From an uncultured Eubacteriales bacterium (GTDB lineage Bacteria; Bacillota_A; Clostridia; Oscillospirales; Oscillospiraceae): DNA of 7,997 bases. Location: positions 1 through 7,997 of the forward strand of contig CATKHE010000155.1 in assembly GCA_949747935.1 (NCBI GenBank), read 5' to 3'. Under the pieces are notes generated by a model. The model saw nothing but the letters and a program-made list of their open reading frames with translations, was not told where the DNA came from and did not search any database. The position numbers were made by a program, and so were the translations under genes. The number at the start of each line of letters is the position of its first letter. Positions within the stretch are counted from its first letter, which is position 1. Below are positions 1 to 6,760 of the stretch, one piece after another.

Positions 1-332
1 AGGGAGGAGTGAACGTTGACGCACCCCTTGGGGGGCAGGTTCAAAATCTCATCAGGGAGGAATCGGCCATAGGCCGCCACCACGATCAGCTCTGGCTCCA
101 GCTCCCGCAAAACGGCCAGAGCGGTCCCGTCCCGCAGAGTCTCTGGCTGATAGACGGGGATACCGCGGGACAGGGCGCGGGCCTTCACCGGGGTGGGCTG
201 GAGCTTGTTGTGGTGCCGGCCCACCGGCCTGTCCGGCTGGCTGAACACACCCACCACCTGATACCCTGCCTCCGCCAGTCCCTCCAGGGAAGGAACAGCA
301 AAGTCAGGGGTGCCCATAAAGACGATTCTCAT
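1..332 (-). CDS. fmt: Methionyl-tRNA formyltransferase, N-terminal part (cut by window edge)
   Basis: Fmt transfers a formyl group from 10-formyl-tetrahydrofolate to Met-tRNA(fMet), making the bacterial initiator tRNA in the cytoplasm. Only the first 110 codons are present; the rest lies beyond position 1. I translated the reverse strand directly. It begins MRIVFMGTPDFAVPSLEGL, the standard Fmt start, continues with QPDRPVGR and a PTPVKA segment (the substrate loop region), then VVAAYGRFLP. It ends in GCVNVHSS, which contains the Asn-x-His catalytic pair of the formyltransferase fold at residues 106 and 108. The SLLP motif would follow just past the edge. The ATG overlaps the def stop codon as ATGA, implying translational coupling, and a GGAGAGGG stretch lies upstream. 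Pairing with def is normal, since the two enzymes add and remove the same formyl group. The C-terminal tRNA-binding domain cannot be assessed. Confidence 0.97.
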   Translation of the reverse strand, partial: MRIVFMGTPDFAVPSLEGLAEAGYQVVGVFSQPDRPVGRHHNKLQPTPVKARALSRGIPVYQPETLRDGTALAVLRELEPELIVVAAYGRFLPDEILNLPPKGCVNVHSS

Positions 333-829
333 CCGTCCGCCCTCTCCGACTCCATCTCGTCCAGTTCCTCGGCAGTATAGAGCCGATCTGTATGCTCGTC
401 ATACATATGGCCCTCCAAGTGCTCCAACTCGTGGCAGAAGCACCGGGCCGCCAGACCCTCGCCCTCCATCTCGAACCAGTTCCCGCCCCGGTCCTGGGCC
501 CGCACTTTGACCCATATGGGCCGCTTCACATAGCCCCACATGCCGGGGATGGACAAACAGCCCTCCAGACCGTCCACCTCTCCCTCCTGGGCCACGATCT
601 CCGGGTTGACCAGTTCTACCATCTCGTCCTTTTCCGGGTCAGGCACCACGATCACCGCCCGGCGCAGGATCCCCACCTGGGGTGCCGCCAGGCCCACGCC
701 GTTGGCCTCTGCCAGCGTCTCCTTCAAGTCGTCCAGCAAATCAGCCAGCCTGCGGTCAAATTTGGTCACCGGATGACATCTCTTATTCAACGCTGGATCC
801 CCCTGGGTCAAAATCGTCCTGATTGCCAT
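329..829 (-). CDS. def: Peptide deformylase
   Basis: This metal-dependent hydrolase removes the formyl group from the N-terminal methionine of nascent proteins at the ribosome. The 166-residue product has all three family motifs: GVGLAAPQVG at residues 44-53, EGCLS at 89-93 (Cys91 is a metal ligand) and HELEH at 133-137 (His133 and His137 are ligands, Glu134 is the catalytic base). The usual form of the last motif is HExDH. Glu at the Asp position is conservative and should not abolish activity. The C-terminal tail after the HELEH helix is short and acidic. The ATG at 829 follows an AAGGAG site that starts right at the priA stop, with a 17-bp intergenic gap. The stop overlaps the fmt start by 4 nt. 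Confidence 0.97.
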   Translation of the reverse strand: MAIRTILTQGDPALNKRCHPVTKFDRRLADLLDDLKETLAEANGVGLAAPQVGILRRAVIVVPDPEKDEMVELVNPEIVAQEGEVDGLEGCLSIPGMWGYVKRPIWVKVRAQDRGGNWFEMEGEGLAARCFCHELEHLEGHMYDEHTDRLYTAEELDEMESERADG

Positions 830-846
830 ATACGTCTCTTCTCCTT

Positions 847-3315
847 CTAGCTATGATAGGGGTCCGCATCTGCATAGACGGACACCCCTCTGTTTTCTTT
901 GTCCCTATGGGCCTCCCGCAGCAGATGGGCCAGCAGGACCCGAAACTTTCTGCCGGACTGCCCTGACAGGGTGAGGCGGTAGCGGTAACGGTTGTTCACC
1001 TTGGCCACCGACGCAGGGGCGGGTCCCAACAACTTCCATTGCCCCGGAACGCTCAGAAGCCCCTGCTCCAGGGCCCGACGCAGACGGACACAGCACCGCA
1101 GAACCGCTCCCTCCTCCAGCCCGGAGGCAGTAACCACCACCCTTTGGACGAAGGGCGGGTCATTCCGCAGACGGCGCAGCTCAATCTCTCGCTCATAGAA
1201 GCCATCATAATCCTGAAGGGCGGCACAGCGAATCACATCATTATCCGGGGTAAAGGTCTGGATCACGGCCCTCCCCTGCTTTTCTCCCCGCCCCGCCCGG
1301 CCCACAACCTGGGTGAGGAGGGAAAAGGTTCGTTCTCCCGCCCGGAAATCGTCCACATATAGGGACAAATCAGGGGCAATGACCCCAACCAGGGTAACAT
1401 TTTCAAAGTCCAGCCCCTTGGCCACCATCTGAGTGCCCACCAAAATGGGGATACGCTCCTTTCGGAATCGCTCCAGCAGTTCCTCATGGGGGTGGGCAGC
1501 AGAGACAGTATCCGTGTCCATCCGCAGCACCTCCCCCCAGGGAAACAGATCCCGCAGTTCCTCCTCCACCCGCTGAGTGCCGGTGCCGATAAAATTCATC
1601 AGTCCCCCACAGGAGGGGCACACCGGAGGAAGGGGCTGAGAGTGGCCGCAGTGATGGCACATCAGGCGGTTGTTGGCCGAGTGGTAGGTCAGCTTCACGG
1701 AACACCGGGGGCACTCGGGCACCTCCCCGCACTCCCCGCAGGACACCATCCGGCTGGCCCCACGGCGGTTGAGAAACAGGATAGCCTGCTCCTCCCGCTT
1801 GAAATTTGCCTCCAGCTCTCGCTTCAGCACAGAGCTGACCGCATTGGCGTTTCCCTGGCGCAGTTCCTCCTTCAAATCCACGATGAGCACCTGGGGCAAG
1901 GCCTTTTGGTTGTAGCGCGTCTTCAACGAAAACAGCCCAATCTGACCTTCCCGGGCCTGGTACATGGTCTCCACTGACGGGGTAGCGGAACCCAGCACCA
2001 GCAAGGCGTTGTTTTGCACACAGCGGTACTTGGCCACATCCCGGGCATGGTAGCGGGGGGCATTTTCCGACTTGTAGCTGGCCTCCTGTTCCTCGTCCAG
2101 AATGATGAGGCCCAGGTTCTCCAAGGGGGCAAAGACCGCCGACCGTGTTCCGACAACCACCTGCGCCTCTCCCCGGTGCGCCCGCTTCCACTCGTCATAC
2201 CGCTCCCCCGCCCGGAGAGAGCTGTGAAGCACAGCTACCTGCTTGCCAAAGTGGGCGGCGAAAATCTGCAGGAGCTGGGGGGTAAGCACGATCTCAGGTA
2301 CCAGCACCAAAGCAGTCCGTCCCCGGGAGAGGGTCTCCTGAATAAGCCGGATGTACACCTGGGTCTTGCCGCTGCCCGTCACGCCGTAGAGGAGGGCGGC
2401 AGCGGGCTTCTCCTGCCGGGCCAGAGCATCCAGCCCCTCAAAGGCGGCCCGCTGCTCCCCGTTCAGGACGGGCGGCGGAGCGGGCTCCACATCCTCCAAA
2501 GGCGTGCGGCGCAGCATCTCCTGCCTCTCCAGGGTTAGGATTCCGCTTTTCTCCAGCGACTTCAGAGTCTGCGGCGAGGCTCCGGTGAAGTAGCACAGCT
2601 CCTTGGTGGACGCAGCCCCCAGCGCGCACAGCAGTTCAACCACGGCGTAGCGCAGAGGAGCGGATTTCCGTCGGGGTGTTACAATCGCCATGGCTTCCTC
2701 TGTCGGAACAGCCAGCACCGCGACCTTTTCCGTCTTGTCCGCCACCGCCCGCTGAGCCCCTGTCTCCAGCGAGACCACGCCGGCCTCAGTCAGCCGGCGG
2801 ATGGCAGGGTTGGGGTCTTTGGCCCTGAAGGCCAGGCGGATTTGCTCCATACCTCCTCTTCCGCCCCAGCTCCACAGCAGGTCCAAAAGCTGGATGGCGG
2901 AAGCAGAACCCTCGGCGGCCCTGTAGGCCCGCTCCCGGTCCATACCCTGCCTGACAAATACACAGTCCCGCAGGGAAAAGTACAGCCCCGCAGGGAGCAT
3001 CGCCTTGACACAGTCGTAAACGGTACAGAAATACCTCTCCCGCATCCACAGGGCCAGCTGAAGCGCCTTGCCGTCCAGCACCGGCCAATCGTCCAGCACT
3101 GCCTGGATAGATTTTAGCGCCTGGCCTGCCGAGGGTGCCTCATAGACAGACAGAACAATTCCGTCCGACCCCCGATTACCGGCGGCAAAAGGAACCAGCA
3201 CCCTCATGCCTGGCTCCAGCCGTCCCTCCAGCTCCCGGGGAATCAAATAGTCATAGGGCTTATCAATGGCATAAACTGCCTTGGCGACAGCCACCTTTGC
3301 AATTTTTCGACCCAT
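847..3315 (-). CDS. priA: Primosomal protein N' (replication restart helicase PriA)
   Basis: PriA is the 3'-5' DNA helicase that recognises stalled or collapsed forks and starts replisome reloading. The 822-residue product has a DNA-binding N-terminal part, beginning MGRKIAKVAVAKAVYAIDKP (roughly residues 1-100), then a winged-helix-like region. The helicase core follows: Walker A GVTGSGKT at 311-318 and Walker B DEEQ at 407-410. A zinc-binding insertion has eight cysteines at 526, 529, 535, 538, 553, 556, 566 and 569. Motifs V/VI follow as GTQMVAKGLDF (627-637) and QVVGRAGRG (669-677). DEEQ, where E. coli has DEEH, and YVDDFRAGER are modest variants. An in-frame TTG at 3336 would add seven residues, but I chose ATG 3315. 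A strong GGAGGTGA site lies 6 nt upstream of it, and the protein then starts as family members do. The gap to rpoZ holds a palindromic element; def follows after 17 bp. Confidence 0.97.
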   Translation of the reverse strand: MGRKIAKVAVAKAVYAIDKPYDYLIPRELEGRLEPGMRVLVPFAAGNRGSDGIVLSVYEAPSAGQALKSIQAVLDDWPVLDGKALQLALWMRERYFCTVYDCVKAMLPAGLYFSLRDCVFVRQGMDRERAYRAAEGSASAIQLLDLLWSWGGRGGMEQIRLAFRAKDPNPAIRRLTEAGVVSLETGAQRAVADKTEKVAVLAVPTEEAMAIVTPRRKSAPLRYAVVELLCALGAASTKELCYFTGASPQTLKSLEKSGILTLERQEMLRRTPLEDVEPAPPPVLNGEQRAAFEGLDALARQEKPAAALLYGVTGSGKTQVYIRLIQETLSRGRTALVLVPEIVLTPQLLQIFAAHFGKQVAVLHSSLRAGERYDEWKRAHRGEAQVVVGTRSAVFAPLENLGLIILDEEQEASYKSENAPRYHARDVAKYRCVQNNALLVLGSATPSVETMYQAREGQIGLFSLKTRYNQKALPQVLIVDLKEELRQGNANAVSSVLKRELEANFKREEQAILFLNRRGASRMVSCGECGEVPECPRCSVKLTYHSANNRLMCHHCGHSQPLPPVCPSCGGLMNFIGTGTQRVEEELRDLFPWGEVLRMDTDTVSAAHPHEELLERFRKERIPILVGTQMVAKGLDFENVTLVGVIAPDLSLYVDDFRAGERTFSLLTQVVGRAGRGEKQGRAVIQTFTPDNDVIRCAALQDYDGFYEREIELRRLRNDPPFVQRVVVTASGLEEGAVLRCCVRLRRALEQGLLSVPGQWKLLGPAPASVAKVNNRYRYRLTLSGQSGRKFRVLLAHLLREAHRDKENRGVSVYADADPYHS

Positions 3316-3320
3316 GGCTG

Positions 3321-3328
3321 TCACCTCC
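3321..3328 (-). promoter_or_regulatory. Ribosome binding site deciding the priA start
   Basis: On the minus strand this reads GGAGGTGA, a near-perfect anti-16S match, placed about 6 nt before ATG 3315. It lies inside the alternative TTG-initiated extension at 3336, which makes that longer start unlikely. Confidence 0.8.
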
Positions 3329-3339
3329 TCCCGCAAAAG

Positions 3340-3417
3340 GCAGGGGCCGCCACTACCAGCGGTCCGCCTTACCGGGATTCCCCGGCAAAACGGGACGGCA
3401 AGACCGCCGTCCCCTGC
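3340..3417 (-). repeat. 78-bp nested palindromic element in the rpoZ-priA gap
   Basis: The ends are complementary: GCAGGGG at 3411-3417 (minus strand) pairs with CCCCTGC at 3340-3346. Inside, a perfect 8-bp stem GGGACGGC/GCCGTCCC occupies 3406-3413 and 3392-3399 with a 6-nt loop. A 5-bp stem CCGGG/CCCGG occupies 3381-3385 and 3372-3376. An imperfect GGACCGC/GCGGCCC stem with one mismatch lies near the priA side. The first stem and the terminal stem share three bases, so two folds compete. The element starts 3 nt after the rpoZ stop and ends before the priA ribosome binding site. Short T-runs (GTTTTG, CCTTTTG) follow two of the stems but are weak for an intrinsic terminator. It could be a small palindromic or MITE-like repeat, an RNA processing or attenuation element, or both. 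Copy number cannot be judged from one window. Confidence 0.55.
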
Positions 3418-3420
3418 ATA

Positions 3421-3627
3421 TTACATCTCCGTCTCCTCGCTTTTTTCCTCCAACTCACCATTGGCGACGGCCTGAATTGCAATGCTCACAGGCTTCTCAG
3501 ACAGGGGCTCTCCCTCAATCTCGGCCTCCCGGGCAATCTGGCGGGCTTTGCAGGCCACCACGTTGACCAATTCGTAACGGCTGGGCACCTTTTCCAGCAA
3601 ATCCTTCATAGCGGGGTACAGCATCAT
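3421..3627 (-). CDS. rpoZ: DNA-directed RNA polymerase omega subunit
   Basis: Omega helps beta-prime fold and assemble into RNA polymerase. The 68-residue product is close to the short omega of Firmicutes (about 67 residues in Bacillus subtilis). It begins MMLYPAMKDLLEKVPSRYEL and continues NVVACKARQIAREAE, the conserved omega core (S/T-R-Y-x-L-V followed by A-R-Q-I). The later PVSIAIQAVANGEL matches the family's conserved second helix region, and a short acidic tail ends it. Two adjacent ATG codons lie at the start; the upstream one (3627) follows AAGGAGAG at good spacing. The gene follows gmk after 81 bp, as in the standard gmk-rpoZ pair. A coaBC gene would be expected next but is not there. 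Confidence 0.95.
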   Translation of the reverse strand: MMLYPAMKDLLEKVPSRYELVNVVACKARQIAREAEIEGEPLSEKPVSIAIQAVANGELEEKSEETEM

Positions 3628-3661
3628 AATAAATCTCTCCTTGTCGAAGCGTTACATATCA

Positions 3662-3681
3662 GACCCGCTTTCATGCAGGCC
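3662..3681 (-). other. Small hairpin in the gmk-rpoZ gap
   Basis: On the minus strand GGCCTGC (3675-3681) can pair with GCGGGTC (3662-3668) across the loop ATGAAA, giving seven pairs including two G-U wobbles. No T-tract follows, so it is not an intrinsic terminator. It would lie in the 5' leader of rpoZ. Function is unknown, and the pairing could be chance in GC-rich DNA. Confidence 0.3.
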
Positions 3682-3708
3682 GTTCCTTAATTAGACACTC
3701 TTACTATT

Positions 3709-4314
3709 TTATACAAACTGACCCAGAATAGACCTTCGGTTTTCCACCCGGCAGGCGGCTGCGGTAAGGACAGCCTCAATCTCTGCCACAGCTGCGGACA
3801 CCTTATCGTTAATCACCAAATAGTCGTAATTTGGAATCTCCTGAAACTCCACCCGGGCCTTCTCCAGCCGTCCGGCAATGACATCCTCGCTGTCCGTGTT
3901 CCGGCGGTGGAGACGACGGGACAGTTCCTCAAAGGAAGGCGGGATAATAAAGATAAACAGGGCCTCAGGGCACCGGGCCCGGACCTTGGCCGCACCCTGG
4001 ACCTCAATGTCCAGCAGCACGTCGATTCCCGAATCCAGCCTCTCCTGGATTGCCTTGAGCGAGGTCCCATAGTAGTTGCCCACATACTCGGCATACTCCA
4101 GCAGCTCTCCGGCGGCAATCATCCGCTCGAACTCCGGCCGGTCCACAAAGTTATAATTTACGCCGTCCTGCTCCCCCACCCGAGGCTGCCGGGTGGTGTA
4201 GGAAACAGAAAAATAGATGTTGCCCCGCTGGCCCAGCAGCTCCGCGATAACGGTGCTCTTGCCCACACCCGACGGTCCGGACAGCACAATGAGCTGGCCC
4301 TTTTCTTTTTTCAT
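3709..4314 (-). CDS. gmk: Guanylate kinase
   Basis: Gmk phosphorylates GMP to GDP using ATP, supplying (d)GTP and feeding c-di-GMP and (p)ppGpp pools; it is cytoplasmic. The 201-residue product is of normal length. It has the P-loop GPSGVGKS at residues 13-20 and the GMP-binding segment [20 protein letters not shown] (38-57). Next come the [12 protein letters not shown] lid segment (73-84) and the DIEVQGA strand (102-108). The [15 protein letters not shown] lid arginine region follows (132-146), then NYDYLVIND near the C terminus (162-170). The ATG overlaps the remA stop as ATGA, and AGGAG lies 5 nt upstream inside remA, so translation is probably coupled. rpoZ follows after 81 bp. Confidence 0.97.
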   Translation of the reverse strand: MKKEKGQLIVLSGPSGVGKSTVIAELLGQRGNIYFSVSYTTRQPRVGEQDGVNYNFVDRPEFERMIAAGELLEYAEYVGNYYGTSLKAIQERLDSGIDVLLDIEVQGAAKVRARCPEALFIFIIPPSFEELSRRLHRRNTDSEDVIAGRLEKARVEFQEIPNYDYLVINDKVSAAVAEIEAVLTAAACRVENRRSILGQFV

Positions 4315-4574
4315 GGCTTCTCCTCTCCGTCGCTCTGCTCTTTCCCCTCCAGACGGCCGGCGATGGCCCCGGGGGAGAGCGCAGACAGAATCAAATGGTC
4401 GTTATCCATCACCAGAATCGCCTGAGTACGCCGGCCATAGGTGGCGTCGATAAGAACGCCCCGTTCCCGCGCCTCTTGAACCATGCGCTTGATGGGGGCG
4501 GAATCAGGACTGACCACCGCCACCAGCCTGTGGGCAGACACCAGGCTGCCAAAGCCGACATTGATAAGCCGCAA
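4311..4574 (-). CDS. remA: RemA family regulator (DUF370)
   Basis: In Bacillus subtilis RemA is a small DNA-binding protein that activates biofilm-matrix and osmoprotectant genes. Its target in this organism is unknown. The 87-residue product follows the family through [39 protein letters not shown] and [12 protein letters not shown]. Arg16, Arg48 and Arg49 align with basic residues linked to DNA binding in the Bacillus protein. The tail after residue 75 is short, acidic and specific to this protein. The start is TTG at 4574, chosen because a full AGGAGG lies 7 nt upstream and overlaps the yicC stop codon, and because the family's conserved sequence begins right there. It sits 11 bp after yicC and overlaps gmk by 4 nt, the usual yicC-remA-gmk order. 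Confidence 0.93.
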   Translation of the reverse strand: MRLINVGFGSLVSAHRLVAVVSPDSAPIKRMVQEARERGVLIDATYGRRTQAILVMDNDHLILSALSPGAIAGRLEGKEQSDGEEKP

Positions 4575-4581
4575 AAGGGTC

Positions 4582-4587
4582 CCTCCT
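4582..4587 (-). promoter_or_regulatory. Ribosome binding site supporting the TTG start of remA
   Basis: AGGAGG on the minus strand, 7 nt before TTG 4574. Its first two bases are the last two of the yicC TAG stop codon (4586-4588), so ribosomes terminating on yicC arrive directly at the remA initiation site. No ATG is available at this spacing. Confidence 0.75.
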
Positions 4588-5464
4588 ACTCAATATTCTG
4601 CACCTGCTCCCGAATTTTCTCGATCTCCGCCTTGATATCCACCACATGACCGGAGATCTCAATGTCGCTGCACTTGGAGCCAATGGTGTTGGCCTCCCGG
4701 TTGAATTCCTGAATGAGGAAGTCCAGCTTCCGGCCGGTGGCCCCCCCTTTGGACAGCATTTCCCTCAGCTGGGTGATATGGCTGCGCAGACGAACGGTCT
4801 CCTCGTCCACGGCAATCTTGTCGGCAAAAATGGCCGCCTCGGTGAGGATGCGGGCGGGGTCCAGCTGGGTATTTGCCAAAACCTCGTTCATTCTGGTCTC
4901 CAGCTTAGCCCGGTACTCAGCCACCGTCTGGGGAGAACGCTTTTCCACCAAAGCCACCTTGTCCTCAATTGCCGCAGCCCGGGACAGGATATCCTCCTTC
5001 AGCTGTTCCCCCTCCCGGGTGCGCATCTGATCAAAGTCGGCCAGCGCATGGTCCAGAACGGAGCAGATATCCTTGGCCATCTGTTCCACATCCTCCTCCG
5101 CCTTCTCCGCCAGCAGGACCTCGGGGAACCGGGAAAGCAGCGACACAGAGATATCGCTGGACAGGCCGTAGTCCTCCGCCAGCTGTCTCAGCGCCGCGTA
5201 ATAGCCGTCAGCTACCGGTTTGTTGACAGACACCTGTACCCGGTCGGCGCCAGTGCTGTCCAGGGTGACAAACACGTCCACCTTTCCCCGGGAGATGGTG
5301 TTCTGCACCCGTGATTTGATAGCCTCCTCCGCGAAGAGATACAGTCTGGGGATACGAACGTTGCAATCCAGATAGCGGTTGTTGACGGAGCGCAGCTCCA
5401 CAGTGATGGTACAGCCGCTGACGGTCTCTTCCGCCCGGCCATACCCGGTCATACTTTTGACCAA
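4586..5464 (-). CDS. yicC: YicC/YloC family endoribonuclease
   Basis: YicC-family proteins are cytoplasmic endoribonucleases involved in RNA turnover, including small-RNA decay in Escherichia coli; the clostridial substrate is not known. The 292-residue product has the family start [11 protein letters not shown] (residues 3-13) and the [11 protein letters not shown] motif (23-33). A long helical middle follows. The C-terminal signature [22 protein letters not shown] lies at about 245-265, and the protein ends [15 protein letters not shown]. The start is TTG at 5464, four codons before the conserved SMTGYG. It gives the usual N-terminal length, and AAGGAG lies about 11 nt upstream, rather far for an optimal site. 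An ATG at 5452 is possible but would remove conserved residues. It heads the housekeeping block after a 173-bp spacer; remA follows after 11 bp. Confidence 0.94.
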   Translation of the reverse strand: MVKSMTGYGRAEETVSGCTITVELRSVNNRYLDCNVRIPRLYLFAEEAIKSRVQNTISRGKVDVFVTLDSTGADRVQVSVNKPVADGYYAALRQLAEDYGLSSDISVSLLSRFPEVLLAEKAEEDVEQMAKDICSVLDHALADFDQMRTREGEQLKEDILSRAAAIEDKVALVEKRSPQTVAEYRAKLETRMNEVLANTQLDPARILTEAAIFADKIAVDEETVRLRSHITQLREMLSKGGATGRKLDFLIQEFNREANTIGSKCSDIEISGHVVDIKAEIEKIREQVQNIE

Positions 5465-5637
5465 GGTCGGTCACTCTCCTTACTGTAGAAATGGCAAAAC
5501 TGTTCCCTTCATTTTGAAAAAGAACAAAAGATAACTTGTACAGCTTCGCCGTCCTCCCCACCAAGCCTTCCGGTGCTGCGGGCAGGCCGCTCATTTTCCT
5601 AAAATCACTTTCTTTTTTCAAAAAAGCAACATTATAC
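5465..5637 (-). other. Intergenic leader between the two gene blocks
   Basis: This 173-bp spacer is the only sizeable break in the gene array apart from the rpoZ-priA gap. The half next to the upstream gene is AT-rich and holds the promoter candidates. The middle (about 5550-5590) is GC-rich, with an imperfect CCTGCCC...GGGGAGG stem enclosing CACC/GGTG. The half next to yicC is AT-rich again, then gives the AAGGAG site. I recognise no riboswitch, T-box or intrinsic terminator. Confidence 0.5.
5593..5621 (-). promoter_or_regulatory. Candidate promoter for the yicC-fmt block
   Basis: On the minus strand TTGAAA (5616-5621; 5 of 6 to consensus) is separated by exactly 17 bp from GAAAAT (5593-5598; 4 of 6, with the key second A and final T kept). 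An exact TATAAT also occurs nearby at 5631-5636, just after the upstream gene's stop, but I see no good -35 partner for it. Either could start a leader of roughly 120-160 nt before yicC. This is sequence resemblance only. Confidence 0.3.
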
Positions 5638-6168
5638 TCAATATCTTTTTCTCCGGCCCAAACGGTTTTGGAGCCGGGAGATAAGCTGGGACAGTCCCAG
5701 GTCGTAGGCCGCAAAAATCAGGCTGCCCGCGCCATAGATCAGCGGAACCCCGCCGGCTGTCTCGCTCAGTGCCTGGGAGAGAAAAAGTTCCCGCAGAACA
5801 AACCAGAACAGGCTAAGCGTCAGAACAAACCAGGACAGCTTCAGTCCCCACTCCAATCCCGGACGGCGCAGAGACTCGATGCGTCCCTTGGTCACTGGAT
5901 ACAGGCCCAAAAATGCCAGGAACAGCAGAGCTATGCCCTTGTCAGGCAACAGAAACAGACCCAGCAGAGATGCTGCGGCCCAGCACAAATAGCCCGCCGC
6001 CCGGCCGGCGTAAAGGGAAGCCGCCATAGGAAACAATCCGGCCGCCGCGGTGAGCCCCAGCCGTCCCGAAGGCACGGCGCAGGCCAGCCACAACAGCACC
6101 AGACTGCCTGCGGCCAGCACGCCGCCCAGGGCCATACAGGCGCTTTTTCTTCCATCCGGTCCGGCCAT
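5638..6168 (-). CDS. Conserved hypothetical membrane protein, about six helices
   Basis: I do not recognise a named family. The 176-residue product is hydrophobic, with likely membrane segments near residues 9-33, 37-54, 57-74, 78-93, 107-127 and 139-160. A basic tail (RLQNRLGRRKRY) probably faces the cytoplasm. Between helices 4 and 5 lies a polar loop with YPVTKGRIESLRRPGLEWGLK, the most family-like stretch. The general look resembles small clostridial membrane proteins, including transporter substrate-binding subunits, but nothing here proves transport. A GTG at 6189 would add seven residues. I prefer ATG 6168 because GGGGGAGG lies about 11 nt upstream, inside the extension. It starts 1 nt after the J-domain gene's TGA, so it is surely co-transcribed with it. 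No clear terminator follows its stop. Confidence 0.75.
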   Translation of the reverse strand: MAGPDGRKSACMALGGVLAAGSLVLLWLACAVPSGRLGLTAAAGLFPMAASLYAGRAAGYLCWAAASLLGLFLLPDKGIALLFLAFLGLYPVTKGRIESLRRPGLEWGLKLSWFVLTLSLFWFVLRELFLSQALSETAGGVPLIYGAGSLIFAAYDLGLSQLISRLQNRLGRRKRY

Positions 6169-6169
6169 C

Positions 6170-6760
6170 TCAGCAACGGCCTCCCCCACACAGACAGTTG
6201 AGACACATCAAGGTGGTACAGCAGTCCATAGTGTCCATTCCGCCGCCGTAGCCTGCGGGCCGGTAGCCGCCCATGGATCCCCGTTGCATCACGGCCAGTG
6301 CCTGACGGTACTCCATATTATTAGGCTCCATCTGAACAGCCCGAGTGTAGTTCTGAAGAGCCTCGTCCAGCCATCCTTTGCGGTAAGCAACGCTGCCGGA
6401 CAGGAAGTACCACTCCCCATCCTTCTGCCCCACCTCATAGAGCAGTTGCTCCGCCTGGTTCAAATCTCCGGCGTTAATCAGGTTGCGTATCCGCGTATAG
6501 GCGGGATTGGAAGAAGCATAGCTCTGCTGATAGCCGCCGTAGCTCCCTGACGTCCCCCCTGAGTAGCCGCCGGTACGCTGCTTGGTAATGGTGTCGTAGG
6601 CCTCATTGATCTCTTTCATCTTCTCCTCGGCCAAATCAGCCAGAGGATTGTTCTGATAGTTGTCCGGGTGATACTTCCGGGCCAATTCCCGGTAGGCTTT
6701 CTTCACTTCGTCGTCACTGGCGTTTTGGCTCACACCCAGAACGCTGTATGGGTCTCTCAT
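6170..6760 (-). CDS. J-domain protein with TPR-like repeat and cysteine-rich tail
   Basis: J-domain proteins stimulate the ATPase of a DnaK/Hsp70 partner. The 196-residue product starts with a clear J domain: [20 protein letters not shown], then HPD at residues 31-33 and the [10 protein letters not shown] helix. A Gly/Ser/Tyr-rich linker follows at about 63-85. Residues 88-160 look like helical TPR repeats ([22 protein letters not shown], then AVQMEPNN). The C-terminal tail has six cysteines, at 180, 181, 186, 189, 191 and 196. It lacks the zinc-finger and substrate domains of true DnaJ, so it is a specialised co-chaperone and not dnaJ itself. A longer in-frame start at 6877 has no J-domain homology and lies inside the upstream gene. 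ATG 6760 forms an ATGA overlap with the DUF5685 stop and has GGAG 9 nt upstream. The client is unknown. Confidence 0.9.
   Translation of the reverse strand: MRDPYSVLGVSQNASDDEVKKAYRELARKYHPDNYQNNPLADLAEEKMKEINEAYDTITKQRTGGYSGGTSGSYGGYQQSYASSNPAYTRIRNLINAGDLNQAEQLLYEVGQKDGEWYFLSGSVAYRKGWLDEALQNYTRAVQMEPNNMEYRQALAVMQRGSMGGYRPAGYGGGMDTMDCCTTLMCLNCLCGGGRC

Noticed and set aside
133..137. Peptide deformylase motif HELEH (residue positions within Def) considered as a sign of an inactive enzyme
   Set aside because: Both metal-binding histidines and the catalytic Glu are present along with Cys91; the Glu at the usual Asp position is conservative.
9..3566. Many long open frames on the plus strand opposite fmt, def and priA, and similar ones farther along
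   Set aside because: They lie antisense to strongly recognised genes, have proline/arginine-rich composition without domains, and are the expected result of GC-rich codon use on the opposite strand.
3708..3713. TATAAA at the gmk stop codon as a possible rpoZ promoter
   Set aside because: No acceptable -35 hexamer lies 16-18 bp upstream, and the gene order argues for read-through from gmk.
5208..5594. Minus-strand frame starting at ATG 5594 in the yicC leader and running out of frame into yicC (about 128 codons)
   Set aside because: The part overlapping yicC has no recognisable protein character, the ribosome site is poor (TAGGA), and the yicC frame is clearly the conserved one. It could be a chance frame.
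5612..5626. Perfect inverted repeat CTTTTTT/AAAAAAG after the membrane-protein stop, considered as a terminator
   Set aside because: The arms are A/T only with a one-base centre, there is no GC stem and no T-tract after a stem, so it would not form a usable intrinsic terminator.
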